A DNA stretch of 64,000 nt from Muraenolepis orangiensis (taxonomy: Eukaryota; Chordata; Actinopteri; Gadiformes; Muraenolepididae): NCBI GenBank assembly GCA_027704905.1, contig JANIIK010000743.1, positions 1 through 64,000 on the forward strand, read 5' to 3'. The translations under genes and the position numbers were made by a program. Under the pieces are notes generated by a model. It saw only the letters and a program-made list of their open reading frames with translations. It was not told the origin of the DNA and made no database searches. The stretch's first letter is position 1. Each line of letters opens with the position of its first letter. Below, piece after piece: positions 9,909 to 22,200 of this stretch.

Positions 9909-9953
9909 CTTTGCATGCTTAGCTGAAACTGGGCTTCTGAGAGGGTTTAAAAG
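9909..9953 (+). promoter_or_regulatory. V promoter: octamer-like and TATA-like boxes (cluster B)
   Basis: CTTTGCAT at 9909-9916 and TTTAAAAG at 9946-9953, spaced as in the other clusters. Confidence 0.75.
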
Positions 9954-10017
9954 TCCTCTCAGTTCAACACTGCAGGACTCTGAGCTGTCACTCAACACCC
10001 CAGAAACCGCGGCAACC

Positions 10018-10492
10018 ATGAACCACCTCACCATCCTTTTCTGGACAGTGGTCTGTGGATCCTTAACAGGTGGGTTCATTCCTCTCCATCCACACGTGGA
10101 CCACCCGTCTGTGTTTGCTTGTGTTTTCTGTTGGATGACTCCATGTTATGTTTGTTTGATTTCTATAGGAACCAGCAGTCAGGTGACTGTGACCCAACCA
10201 CCAGTAGTGACTTTTACTGCAGGATCCAGAGTCACTCTGACCTGTAAAACCAACCCAGCGGTTTATAAAGATGGTGATGGTGATAACTTATTCTGGTACC
10301 AACAGAAACCCGGAGAAGCCCCCAAGCTCATCATGAAATATACAAACCAACTTGTATCACCAACACCAGCTCGGTTTAGTGGCAGTGGAGGCAGCACTGA
10401 CTTCTCACTGACCATCAACGGAGCCCAGCATGAAGACGCAGCAGTTTATCACTGTAAGAGTATCCACTACCTTAACAGTGTTTGGGTGTTCA
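10018..10492 (+). CDS. Light chain V gene (cluster B)
   Basis: Leader exon 10018-10069, intron 10070-10168 (99 bp), V exon 10169-10492. The frame is intact with both Ig cysteines (LTCKTN, AVYHC), FWYQQKPG and FSGSGGSTDFS. CDR1 is three codons longer than in clusters A and C (YKDGDGDNLF), as in cluster D. The germline CDR3 start is CKSIHYLNSVWVFT. It lies 893 bp from the J heptamer start in opposite orientation, so rearrangement requires inversion. Apparently functional. Confidence 0.94.
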
Positions 10493-10520
10493 CACAGTGA
10501 TTGAGAGCCGTACATAAACC
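10493..10520 (+). promoter_or_regulatory. 12-RSS of V (cluster B)
   Basis: Heptamer CACAGTG (10493-10499), 12-bp spacer, nonamer ACATAAACC (10512-10520). It obeys the 12/23 rule with the J signal. Confidence 0.95.
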
Positions 10521-10677
10521 TCCCTCAGTCAGACTGTGTAGTCACTGAGTCGTTACAGCAGGAACCTGCTGCAGCTGCTGAGGGGGAAGAGACTCTGACA
10601 CAGAGCACTGAGCACAGAGCTGCTCTAACCAGGGGCCTCAACCAAGAACCAGCTTTATACTGCTCTACACTATGGAA

Positions 10678-12000
10678 TATACAGATACTACCTCAACTAC
10701 CACATGTTATATACTACTACTACCTCAACTACCACATGTTATATACTACTACTACCTCAACTACCACATGTTATATACTACTACTACCTCAACTACCACA
10801 TGTTATATACTACTACTACCTCAACTACCACATGTTATATACTACTACTAACTCAACTACCACATGTTATATACTACTACTAACTCAACTACCACATGTT
10901 ATATACTACTACTACCTCAACTACCACATATTATATACTACTACTACCTCAACTACCACATGTTATATACTACCACTACCTCAACTACCACATATTATAT
11001 ACTACTACTAACTCAACTACCACATGTTATATACTACTACTACCTCAACTACCACATGTTATATACTACTACTAACTCAACTACCACATGTTATATACTA
11101 CTACCTCAACTACCACATGTTATATACTACTACTACTAACTCAACTACCACATATTATATACTACTACTACCTCAACTACCACATGTTATATACTACTAC
11201 CTCAACTACCACATGTTATATACTACTACTACTAACTCAACTACCACATATTATATACTACTACTACCTCAACTACCACATGTTATATACTACTACTAAC
11301 TCAACTACCACATGTTATATACTACTACTAACTCAACTACCACATGTTATATACTACTACTACTAACTCAACTACCACATATTATATACTACTACTACCT
11401 CAACTACCACATGTTATATACTACTACTACCTCAACTACCACATATTATATACTACTACTAACTCAACTACCACATATTATATACTACTACTAACTCAAC
11501 TACCACATGTTATATACTACTACTACTAACTCAACTACCACATATTATATACTACTACCTCAACTACCACATGTTACATACTACTACTACCTCAACTACC
11601 ACATGTTATATATTACTACTACCTCAACTACCACATGTTATATACTACTACTACCTCAACTACCACATATTATATACTACTACTAACTCAACTACCACAT
11701 ATTATATACTACTACTAACTCAACTACCACATATGATATACAACTACTAACTGAACTACCACATATTATATACTACTACTAACTCAACTACCACATGTTA
11801 TATACTACTACTAACTCAACTACCACATATTATATACAACTACTACTACCTCAACTACCACATATTATATACTACTACTACTAACTGAACTACCACATAT
11901 TATATACTACTACTACTAACTGAATTACCACATATTATATACTACTACAACCCCAACTACCACATATGTTATACAACTAGAACCTCAACTACAACATATT
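10678..12000. repeat. 32-bp satellite array downstream of V (cluster B)
   Basis: About 40 head-to-tail units of TACCTCAACTACCACATG plus TTATATACTACTAC, some with an extra or missing TAC. All listed open frames in it are repeats translated at 32-bp offsets. Confidence 0.97.
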
Positions 12001-12227
12001 ATATACACTACCTTAAAAGTACTACCTTAACAATCACATACTATATAAACCATCTCAACTCAACTACAACATATTTAATACTAATGCTACCTCAATTACA
12101 ATGTATTACACAAAATTACATACAAATAGTACCTCAACTTGACCTTACTAACATACAACTGCTTGAGCAGAGGGGGGGGGGCAGCAGGGGGGAGGCAGCA
12201 GAGGGGGGGGGGGCAGCAATATACAAC
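12001..12227. repeat. Diverged satellite and short G-rich remnant
   Basis: Degenerate satellite units, then a short GGGGGGCAGCAGAGG tract (12163-12218). The tract resembles the edge of the long G-rich module found complete in units 2 and 3. Confidence 0.6.
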
Positions 12228-12535
12228 TACTACCTCAACTACAACATATTATATACTACTACTAATTCAACTACCAGATATTATATACTACTACTAACTC
12301 AACTAACAGATATTATATACTACTACTAACTCAACTACAACATATTATATACTACTACTAACTCAACTACCACATATTATATACAACTACTACCTCAACT
12401 ACCACAAATGACATACAACTACTACCTCAACTACAACATATTTAATACTAATGCTACCTCAACTACAATGTATTACATACAACTACTACCTCAACTACCA
12501 CATATTATATACAACTACTAACTCAACTACCACTA
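12228..12535. repeat. 32-bp satellite array
   Basis: About nine units of the same satellite, partly diverged. Confidence 0.9.
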
Positions 12536-12915
12536 ATCCCGTCTCTGTGGTGAGCGGTGGCTGTCCTCTGTGCTACATCTCTCCAGCCCATGTGGAGGGC
12601 CTTGTCAGCCTGGTCACTCCACAATACACTTTGCTCTGTTTACCCCCTTCAAGAAAGTTCAACACAACAACACCACTTGGCTCCTCATAATCACAAAGCT
12701 TCTATCTTGGACTCTATCTTGGATTCCGAGCCAAGCCTCGGTCCACCCTCACAGCCCTCATCCTGGCAGCTAAGCATGCCAAGAGGAACAACACTAAACA
12801 CTAGCCTCTGTCTGCTACCAGGCTGACCCAATGACAAGCAGACTAGTCCTGAAGCTGTAAGCTATTATTAAAGATGGACCTGAGCAGAGTTTAGTTCATG
12901 GAATCACTGGTTATG
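12536..12915. other. Conserved intercluster module, copy 1
   Basis: Begins CCCGTCTCTGTGGTGAGC. It is near-identical to 35770-36150 and to the two halves of 62165-63225 (split by a LINE fragment in copy 3). I find no conserved coding frame. Function unknown. Confidence 0.6.
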
Positions 12916-13420
12916 GTAATGACTCTGGTTTGACACAAGAGGGAAGCGCTGACTTGGCTTGTGGACATGCACACATACTGCTATGACTGGAATCTCCAGA
13001 GACTCTTATGAGAACATCAGCCCTACATTTCCACTAGCATTTAGTCCCTCAAGAGACACAGCTGCACATCTGCTGAAAGAGGACATCATTTGAATCACTA
13101 CAGTTTACTGCTAACAGAATATGTTTAATGTACAACATATTTTAGTGAGGTCAGTTTGGCCTTTGACTCATAGACAACCATGATAAATATGTTCCCACCA
13201 CTCTGCCTCCTAGAGTTCCTACGTCTCCCTGAGAGATACTGAATGTATTTTGAGACATACTTTTAGATGTTTCTAATAGCAGAAACCTGGACATCCCCCT
13301 GAAGTAGTATTTTATGAAGTGACATGAAGTCAGTCTGACACACATGGGTCATTTAGTCATCCAGAGATACACACCATAGCTTTAATTCAACAGAGGTTTT
13401 AAGTCGTGTCCCCATTCTGA
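12916..13420 (-). pseudogene. Relic of a light chain constant-gene 3' flank, copy 1
   Basis: The block is homologous to the 3' flank of the constant genes (compare 23607-24590). It has the GACACAAGAGGG start, CCAGAGACTCTT, CATTTGAAT, TTGACT...ACCATGAT, GAGAGATACTGAATGT and GACATGAAGTCAGTCTG in order. It lacks the 198-bp CTCF-bearing segment and stops before any constant exon. It is a decayed copy of a light-chain cluster edge. Confidence 0.65.
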
Positions 13421-13454
13421 ATAAAGGATTGTTCGTAATAATAATAAGATGTAA

Positions 13455-14024
13455 TAATATGTATGCATGTATAATATGTATGCATGTATGTATGTATGTA
13501 TGTATGTATGTATGTATGTATGTATGTATGTATGTATGTATGTATGTATGTATGTATGTATGTATGTATGTATGTATGCATGTATGTATGTATGTATGTA
13601 TGTATGTATGTATGTATGTATGTATGTATGTATGTATGTATGCATGTATGTATGTATGTATGTATGTATGTATGTATGTATGTATGTATGTATGTATGTA
13701 TGTATGTATGTATGTATGTATGTATGTATGTATGTATGTATGCATGTATGTATGTATGTATGTATGTATGTATGTATGTATGTATGTATGTATGTATGTA
13801 TGTATGTATGTATGTATGCATGTATGTATGTATGTATGCATGCATGTATGTATGTATGTATGTATGTATGTATGTATGTATGTATGTATGTATGTATGTA
13901 TGTATGTATGTATGCATGTATGTATGTATGTATGTATGTATGTATGTATGTATGTATGTATGTATGTATGTATGTATGTATGTATGTATGTATGTATGTA
14001 TGTATGTATGTATGTATGTATGTA
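13455..14024. repeat. (TATG)n microsatellite
   Basis: About 570 bp of TATG with scattered TGCATG variants. Shorter versions lie at the same position in units 2 and 3. Confidence 0.98.
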
Positions 14025-14176
14025 TGTCACGGATTGAGTGAGGAACAATCAGGAACAATTTGGCGAAGAGTGAGTGTGTGGAGGTTGGCTTAAATATAAA
14101 CCTGCAGGTGCGGGTGAGAATTACCACGGGCTGATGCTGCCCTCTGGTGGAGGCAGGGAGAATAGCGATTGCGACA
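14025..14176. mobile_element. Short TGTCAC-ended non-autonomous element, copy 1
   Basis: Bounded by TGTCACGGATTGAG and ...GCGACA. It is the internally deleted form of 36806-37594: both ends match, but the 69-bp minisatellite is missing. It contains CCACCAGAGGGCAG on the minus strand (14137-14150), a full match to the CTCF consensus. Confidence 0.5.
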
Positions 14177-14492
14177 ATGTATGAACAATGTATGTATAAT
14201 ATGTATGTATCAGTGGCGAACCGTGTCTATCACAAGTGGACCTTCTGTAGACAGAAATTTGGTGATTATTGATCGCGGTTTTGTAACTCTTAGTTACGTT
14301 AAGTCTTTTCACGTTAAGCGATGCAAAGAAAAACTCTCAATTTAAATGCACAACAATGCTTATCAAACTCAAGACAGCCATTAACTAATCAGTCAACAAG
14401 TGTGTGGAAACAAAATGCAACAACCAGCTCAAAGAGATGCAACACTGCGCCAAAACCAGCAAAGACTAATTAGTATCACTCACCAATGATGA

Positions 14493-15126
14493 TGTCACGT
14501 AGGGGTAATTCGGTGGGACCCAGAACGCAGACCAAGACACAGTGGAGCTATAACGTAAAGCTTTATTTCAAGCAAACACAACACAAGAGTGAACGGGGAT
14601 AGGCAAGGGGTCTGGATACCGGGAGGTCGATCCACGGAGTACCGGCAGGTAGTAGACCGGCGAGTAGTCCGGGACAGGAGAGGAGTCTGGGTACCGGGAG
14701 GTCGAGGTAGTGACAGGTACCAGACAGGCGGATGGTCAGGGACGAGCGAGAAGTCTAGATACCGGGAGGTCGGAGTAGCGACAGGTACTGGACAGGTAAT
14801 TATAATGACCGGAGCTCGTATAGACCGGAGAGTAGTCCGGGACAGGAGAGTAACGCGAGACAGGCGGGTGACGCAGGATAGGCAATGAATCTGGATTTCC
14901 GGGACATCGCCGTGGCGATTCCGTCCAGAATGTACCAACGTACAAAGTAGCAAGCAAGTACGACGTACGACCTAACACCGGGGTAACAGGACGCCAGGGT
15001 ATACAGTATATACCCCCAACAGGTGACATGATTAACAATTAGACAAGGCAATTGCTGACAGGTGTGTGTGCGCCGCCAGCGCACGCGGCTTGGCCATGCC
15101 CCCAGCCAACCACCGTAACCGTGACA
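14493..15126. mobile_element. Nested TGTCACG/CGTGACA element with GACCGG-type repeats
   Basis: Inverted ends TGTCACG and CGTGACA enclose 634 bp, including degenerate repeats (GGACAGGAGAG, ACCGGGAGGTCG). The general plan is that of 36806-37594 but the sequence is different. It lies inside the hAT element, so it is younger. Family not identified. Confidence 0.5.
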
Positions 15127-15274
15127 GATAAGACCAAAAGACCAAATCCATTCTCCTGTCCTTCTGGATGGATCGATTACCCGGTCATGAAGCTGATCAA
15201 TGCTTTATGACCGGGTTATCAATGTATCGATAACCCGGTCATAAAGCTGATCACTGCTTTTCAGATCCAAAATA

Positions 15275-15450
15275 AGTTGCCTTTCAATAGCTATGGAAGC
15301 TAATGCAGTGAGTCTGTTCTGTTCCTCCATATGTTTTTATCCCTTTGAGGGCGGACAATGTCCTTTCCACAGATGCAGTGGTTATGGGGATCGTTAAAAC
15401 TTTTTTATAATGTCCATCTTTTCACTGAATGGTCATCTTGAAAAGGGTAC
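15275..15450 (-). pseudogene. hAT transposase C-terminal (dimerisation) relic
   Basis: The minus strand reads ITTASVERTLSALKGIKTYG and, after a frame change, LTALASIAIER. This resembles the hAT C-terminal dimerisation region (TxAxxERxFSALKxIK...LxxLAxxxI). Stops and frameshifts are present, so it is non-functional. Confidence 0.6.
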
Positions 15451-16013
15451 TAACAACAATTCCGCAACAACATCATCTTCACCTGTTGCCATTTCGACGT
15501 AAAAAACCTACATAGTAAAAAAACAACGTAGCACTACGCTACGTCTCGAGCCAGTATACCTTCTAGCGCACTATGGACCTGTGGGGAAATCTGAAAGAAT
15601 ACGCCCTATATATTGGTGTGGCTACATACCAATATATGATTGGTTGATCAAACTGTCAATCCAAACGTATGCTCTCATTCAGTCTAAGGGCCAAAGTCAT
15701 CGGGAATACTTTGGTTGAAGGATATTCTTCCCAGCAACCTAGAAAAATATCTGATTGGTTGCATTGTTTTTCCAACACAAAACACTCAAATGCGTAGTGC
15801 ATGGACCGAGAAAGACAAACAAATCAACGTAACACTAATATAACAGATCAACAACACAGATACCATTCTCATTTATTAATTTTATTCCATTTTTATTAAA
15901 CTTTATTAAATTGTATTACATTTTATTAATACATATAATTTGATTTTTTTGTTTCATCTGAGAGTTCCAGGGTTTTCTCTGAATACCTTGAAGGCCCTGA
16001 CGCTTCACCACTG

Positions 16014-16600
16014 GTATGTATGTATGTGTGTATGTGTGTATGTACGTACAGTATGTATAATATGCATGTATGTATGATGTGTGTATAATATGTATGTATG
16101 TATTTATAATATGTATGTATGTATAATATGTATGTATGTATGTATACTATGTATGTATGTATAATATGTATGTATGTATGTATGTATAATATGTATGTAT
16201 TTAGAATATGTTTTACGTATAATATGTATCCATGTATGTATAATATGAATGTATGTATTATATGTATGCATGTATGTACACTATGTATGTATATTATGTA
16301 TGTATAATATGTATGCATGTATGTATAATATGTATGCATGTATGTATAGTATGTATGTAAAATATGTATGTATGTATAATATGTATGCATGTATGTATAG
16401 TATGTATGTATAATATGTATGTATGTAAAATATGTATGCATGTATGTATAGTATATATGTAAAATATATATGTTTGTATAATAAGTATGTATATTATGTA
16501 TGTATAACATGTATGCATGTATGTATAATATGTATGTATGTATAATATGTATGCATGTATGTATAATATGTATGTATATTATGTATGTATGATATGCGTG
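16014..16600. repeat. TATG/ATAATATG microsatellite
   Basis: A mixture of TATG and TATAATATG units interrupted by TGCATG. It continues the array interrupted by the hAT element. The counterpart in unit 2 is 37600-37985. Confidence 0.9.
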
Positions 16601-17000
16601 TTAAGGTCGTGAGTTTGATCCTCTGCCCGTTAGATTAGTCAGGTCCCAGGACTGTTATCAACCGGCCTGTTGAAGGCTCTCTCTAAACTGTTTTAATGTG
16701 TCACTTCCTTACTTTCTAACTTGGTATATGGATCTATTCTTCTCTCATGTGTATGTATGTCTATGCTGAGTGTTTCATTTGAATGCGGTCCTGTATAGCA
16801 TGTTGAGACTGTTAATGTCAGAAAGGTTAGTATTTATGGATGTATTACTATGTGTTATTTAGTCACTAACCACTCAAAGTGAATTCACATACATGTCCTG
16901 CATGAATGCACTATTGTAAGTCACTTTGGACAAAGTGTCTGCTATATGCCTGTAATGTAATGTAATGTAATGTAATGTAATGTTATGTAAGGTAATGAGC
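16601..17000 (+). mobile_element. SINE-like intercluster element with (TGTAA)n tail
   Basis: Begins with a B-box-like GAGTTTGATCC and ends with the fish core plus TGTAATG repeats. Copies lie at 1-172 (partial) and 37985-38430. It marks the start of unit 2. Confidence 0.5.
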
Positions 17001-17139
17001 AGCTATGGTTTCCACATTTTGCCTACAGGTAGACTACGGACATTGGGATTCAAACACAGAACCATTTGTCTGGGGATGGGCTGTTATCATTTATATAATC
17101 ACATATTATGACATTTGTCCTCTAATATAATATATTTTT

Positions 17140-17370
17140 TTTAGATTAGATTAGATTCAAATTTATTGTCATTTCACAGCACAAGTACAGTACAGCAAAA
17201 ATCATTTAGCATCTAACCAGAGTGCACATGTTGCAGTAAAGTGGCTGGTAATATAATATCATTTACAGTTTAAATTGACAGGTTAAAAGACGGTCTAGGT
17301 ATTAAATGTGATATGAGCATAATAATAGGTATATGTATATACAGGTAATAACACACAGTATGTATTACTA
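17140..17370 (-). mobile_element. Rex1-like LINE 3' end fragment
   Basis: The GATTAGATTAGATT terminal repeat next to TTATTGTCATTTCACAGCAC, read on the minus strand, gives the tail of the LINE seen more fully at 31390-33870. Confidence 0.5.
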
Positions 17371-18100
17371 TGTGTTATTTAGTCACTAACTACTAACCAT
17401 TACATGTAATGTAATGTAATGTAATGTTATGTAATGTAATGTAATGTAATGTAATGAGCAGGTAGGGTTTCCACATTTTGCCTACAGGTAGACTTCGGAC
17501 ATTGGGATTCAAACACATAACCTTTTGTCTAGGGATGGGCTGTTATTATTTATAATAATCACATATTATGACATTTGTCCTCTAATATATTTAAATAAAA
17601 CATTTAAAAAACATATTTACACAATAACTAACTAAATAAGATTAATAAATAAATGGGTATAAAAATAGAAAACGTAAAGAAAAGTGATTTGAGTGAGTGG
17701 TGGTGAGCTGGTTTGCTCATTCAAGGATTTGGATTCCGTTAATGATTGATATCATTATATAATTGTATATGATCAATATATTATAATGATGACATTTAAT
17801 GTCTCATATAATAAACATAATAAATAAAACCACCGTAAGGAAAAGGGAAAAAAATCAATACTACATGGTCTTAGGCAGAGCCGGTTTGCTTAGTGAAGAA
17901 TGTGTAGTTGTAAAGAGTTTAAAAGTAGAGCAAACTAAAGGCATTAAGCGGTGGTGCATACAGGTGGGTCAGGTCACCAGCAATCCACTGGAAACAAACA
18001 TGTCCAAACTGATCTAAGACACAAAGACAGTGGAGTCTGAGGCAGATCAAAAGTCTGACTATAAGACGGCTAAACATACACACTTGATTGATAAGATATG
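17371..18100. other. Intercluster spacer, duplicate of 120-815
   Basis: Begins with a second run of TGTAATG repeats (17400-17457). The rest matches 173-815 with few differences. No gene seen. Confidence 0.6.
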
Positions 18101-18943
18101 ACACATATTACATACAGCTACTACCTCAACTACCACATACTATATAAAACTACAACCTTTTATCTATAACAACCTCAACTACCACATATTATATACAGCT
18201 ACTACCTCAACTACCACATAGTATATAAAACTACAACCTTTGATCTATAACAACCTCAACTACCACATATTATATGCAACTACTACCTCAACTACCACAT
18301 ATTATAAACAGCTACTACCTTAACTACCACATATGTTCTAAAACTACAACAAATGGTATATAACTACCTCAACCACCACATACTATCAGAATCAGAATGT
18401 GGTTTATTGCCGTATTCCGTTGTAAAAACACACATTGGAATTTGACACGAGTCACAACACAGAAACGTGTCAAACAAAACAGGACAAACAAGGAAAAACT
18501 ATAAGTCCAGTGATAATTTAGCATTTTAAAATCTAAATCTAAATACAAGTGTAAATATAAATATAAATTTAAATATAAATATAAATATAGATATAAGTAT
18601 AAATATAGATATAAATATAAATATAAATATAAATATAAATATAGATATAAGTATAAATATAGATATAAGTATAAATATAGATATAAGTATAAATATTGGT
18701 CAGTATGTGTGGGTGTATGAGGCCTGGTCCAGTGGGGGGTCTTCAGAGGGGGGGCCTCCTGCTGGAGGGGAGAGGAGCAGAGAGACTGGGGCCTGGGTGA
18801 GAGGAGGGGTCCAGACTAAACACAACTAGACTAAAACAATACAAGGCTAAACAATATGGACACTAATTTTCACTAGCAGACTAAGTCCAGTGCACATTTA
18901 GCATTTTAATCTAAATCTAAATCTAAAGTATAAACATTGTCTG
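18101..18943. repeat. Degenerate 32-bp satellite, dispersed repeat and ATAAAT tract
   Basis: Counterpart of 816-1640, with a longer ATAAATATAG microsatellite (18540-18695). It is interrupted by the gypsy element at 18944, with the right-hand part resuming at 22858. Confidence 0.7.
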
Positions 18944-19124
18944 TGTTGTGTATGTACCACACACAGTCAACCTTAATAAACCACAGAGACAGAAGTTCGT
19001 ATAACTTGAGCGTGTCGCTCTCTTTACTCGACTGATTAGGCAGGTGAATCTCATTATACATATAGCAATGCGCAGGTGCGTAGTCCATACGTAAAACACA
19101 TCAGATGCAATCACATACATTACA
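18944..19124 (-). repeat. 3' LTR of the gypsy element
   Basis: 181 bp, TG...CA ends, identical to 22677-22857. Confidence 0.95.
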
Positions 19125-19135
19125 CTCCTCCCTTT
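19125..19135 (-). promoter_or_regulatory. Polypurine tract
   Basis: AAAGGGAGGAG on the minus strand, directly next to the 3' LTR. This is the expected site for plus-strand priming. Confidence 0.85.
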
Positions 19136-19225
19136 CAGCATTGATGTTCTCATTTAACTAAGGAGGTGAATAGTAATAACTACATCTGAACAATTTTTAT
19201 CATCCTCCAACATAATCACATGTTC

Positions 19226-22200
19226 TTAGTCTTTTGGACAGTATCTCTCTGGTGGTTTACGAACTCTGTCCGGGTAACGCCTGGCAGGCATATCAGTCAA
19301 GGTTTCAGCAGGCTCTTGGACTACAGGTGGGTCTACTCCAGAGCCATCTGCCCGGTCTTCAAGGGTGTCGCTGGTGTCAGGGACTCTGTCTTTGAACTCA
19401 AGTCCATCCCAGCTAGGGGTAGGCTCAGAGTCCTTGTCTGTCGGCCCTGCATCCAACAGCTGATCAACATGTCTACGCCAGATTGTGTCCTGGCCGACAC
19501 TAACAGTGTATGTCAACAACCCAGTTTGTGATGCAATGGTGCCTGATTGCCATTTTTGACTATTGTTGCGGTAGTCTCTGGCCAGCACATGCTGTCCAAC
19601 ACGGAAGGTGCGCAAAGATCGCCGTTTTGAAGTGAAGGCAGCATCAAACTGCTTGCGCTGTACATGTCGGTGTAGATTGGGTTTCAGTAAGTCCAAGCGT
19701 GATCTCAGTGGACGTCCTAGAAAGAGCATGGCTGGGGTCTGTCCAGTTGTGGCATGAGTGCTGTTTCGATACGCCAACAGGAAGTTTGCAATCTTGTGCT
19801 GAAGCGACCCACCGTCTTGGTCCATGGCCTTAATGGACTGCTTGAAAGTCTGAATGAAGCGTTCGGCTTGTCCATTGGATGCAGGGTGATATGGCACAAC
19901 AGTGGTGTGTTGGATGCCATTCTTTCTGACAAAACGCTGGAATTCTGCAGAAGTGAAAGGTGTTCCATTATCACTTACGATCTGATGTGGAAGCCCTGTG
20001 CGTGAAAACAATGTTCTTAAGAGGTCAACAGTCTTTGCAGAGGTTGCAGTCTTTGTACAAAAAACCTCTGGCCATTTCGAATGTGCATCAACCACAATCA
20101 GGTACATGCGGTCAAGGAAGGGTCCTGCATAATCTATATGCAACCGCTGCCAAGGCTTGGTAGGCCACTCCCACATGTGTAATGGTGCTGTTGCTGGTGA
20201 CTTTTGGGTCTGTTGACACCCGTTGCATGTCTTGGCCAATGCCTCCAACTGCTCATCAATTCCAGGCCACCACACAAAGCTTCTAGCCAGACACTTCATT
20301 TTCACCACGCCTAAGTGTCCCTCATGCAGTACAGCCAGGACCCTGGAACGCAGGTTTGGCGGAACGATCACCCTCGCTCCCCACAAGATGCATCCCTGGT
20401 CCACTGTGAGTTGTTCACGTCGGCTGGAATAGCCTGGCAGTGATGGATCACCCTTGTGTGGCCAGCCTTTCAGTGTCATGTCGAACACTCTGGAGAGGGT
20501 GGGGTCACGGCCTGTCTCACGTGCAATCTCCTCACTTGTTACAGGTAATAGCTCCACCTGCGCCATGTGGAACATGTCCACCAATTCTTTGGCTCTCTCT
20601 GGGGGCTGAAACTGAAGAGGTAGCCGGGAAAGCCCATCAGCATTCCCGTGCTGGTTAGTGCCCTTGTACTCAATGCTGTAGGTATGTGCACCCAAAAACA
20701 AAGCCCACCTCTGGATACGTGCAGCGGCCATGGCGGGGACTCCTTTTCCTGGATTGAAGATTGAGACAAGAGGTTTATGGTCTGTGAGGAGGGTAAAGTG
20801 TTTGCCGTACAAATACTGATTAAACTTCTTCACTCCCCATACTAGACTAAGAGCTTCTCTATCAATTTGTGCATAGTTACGTTCTGCTGCATTTAAAGAT
20901 CTTGAGGCAAATGCTATTGGTCGCTCTGTTCCATCAGCGAACCTGTGTGATAGTACTGCCCCAATCCCGTATGGGGAAGCATCACATGCCAATTTAAGCG
21001 GCAACTGGGGGTCAAAGTGTGTAAGTACATTGTCAGATATAACCAACTGCTTTGCCTGGTTGAAAGCATCTTCACATTCTTTCGACCAGCGCCATCTAGT
21101 GCCCTTTTGGAGCAAACAGTTCAGTGGGTGCAGCACTGACGATAGATTGGGGAGAAATTTTCGGTAATAGTTTACCAAGCCCAGGAAAGAGCGCAGTTGA
21201 GTAATGCTCTGTGGTGGTGGTGCCTTTAGCACGGCATCAACTTTATCCTTGCACTTGTGTAGACCATGTTTATCAATTATATGACCACAGTATTTGATGG
21301 AATCCTGGAAAAACTCACACTTGGATTTGTTGGCCCTTAATCCAAAGTCTTCTAATCTCTTCAGAACTTTTTCCAGATTTTCAAGATGGGCATCGTCATT
21401 GGCTCCTGTTATCACTATGTCATCCAGATAGCACTGTGTGCTTGGTATGCCTTGTAGGACTTGTTCCATTGCCTTCTGCCATATAGCTGGAGCAGAAGCT
21501 ATGCCAAACACCAGGCGGTTGTACTGATAAAGGCCTTTCATGGTGTTGATCGTGAGGTACTTTTTGGAAGACTCATCCATCTCCATCTGTAGATACGCCT
21601 GTGCCAGATCAATCTTGGAGAACCGCTTACCCTGACCCAATGCTGCAAAGATGTCATCAATACGTGGCAAGGGGTATTGTTCAGCTTTCAAGATTGGATT
21701 GATGGTTACTTTAAAATCTCCACAGAGGCGTATTGATCCGTTCCCCTTCACTACTGGAACAATAGGCGTCGCCCATTCTGACCAGTCCACTTTGGATAGA
21801 ATGCCCGCATTTTCCAAACTTTGCAGCTCTTTCTCCACTTTGGGGCGAAGGGCATATGGTACCTGGCGAGCCTTGATGAACTTAGGGACTGCATCGTCCT
21901 CTAACACAATTTTACCTTTCATGTGCTTCAACGTTCCAATGCCTTCCTGGAAGACTTTTCCGGTGTTCCTCAGTATTTTTCTTAGTCTTTCAGCTGTGGA
22001 GCGGCTGCTCTGTTTTTCAGTGTCTGTTTCAGCTTGCATTTCTTTAATTGACTGCCAGTCTAGTTGCACTTTACGCAGCCACTCACGCCCAAACAGGGGT
22101 GCACCTCCTTTTTCAATAACATACAGCAATAGCACATGCACTTGATCAGCATATTTAACGTTCACTGTGATCACGCCCAGTGGTGTAATCCTCTCCCCAG

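Larger units (their letters stand above)
14211..16013 (-). mobile_element. hAT-family DNA transposon, degenerate
   Basis: The ends are CAGTGGCGAACCGTG and the inverted complement CAGTGGTGAAGCGTC. This is a hAT-like terminal inverted repeat matching at about 12 of 15 positions. Eight-base direct repeats GTATGTAT flank it, the size hAT elements make, though they lie in TATG DNA, which weakens that point. The interior holds a broken transposase 3' end on the minus strand and a nested 634-bp element. Confidence 0.75.

Noticed and set aside
10736..11529. YTTTTSTTTCYILLL repeat ORFs in the 32-bp arrays, and a CRISPR-like look of these arrays
   Set aside because: The units are head-to-tail without unique spacers and in a vertebrate genome, so this is a satellite. 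The ORFs are the same repeat in shifted frames.
13353..14127. IHTY/MYVC repeat ORFs in the TATG arrays
   Set aside because: Tetranucleotide repeat read in several frames on both strands.
14495..15084. Minus and plus ORFs of 94-152 aa with GDRRV-type repeats
   Set aside because: They lie in the nested TGTCACG element's degenerate repeats. No recognised domain.
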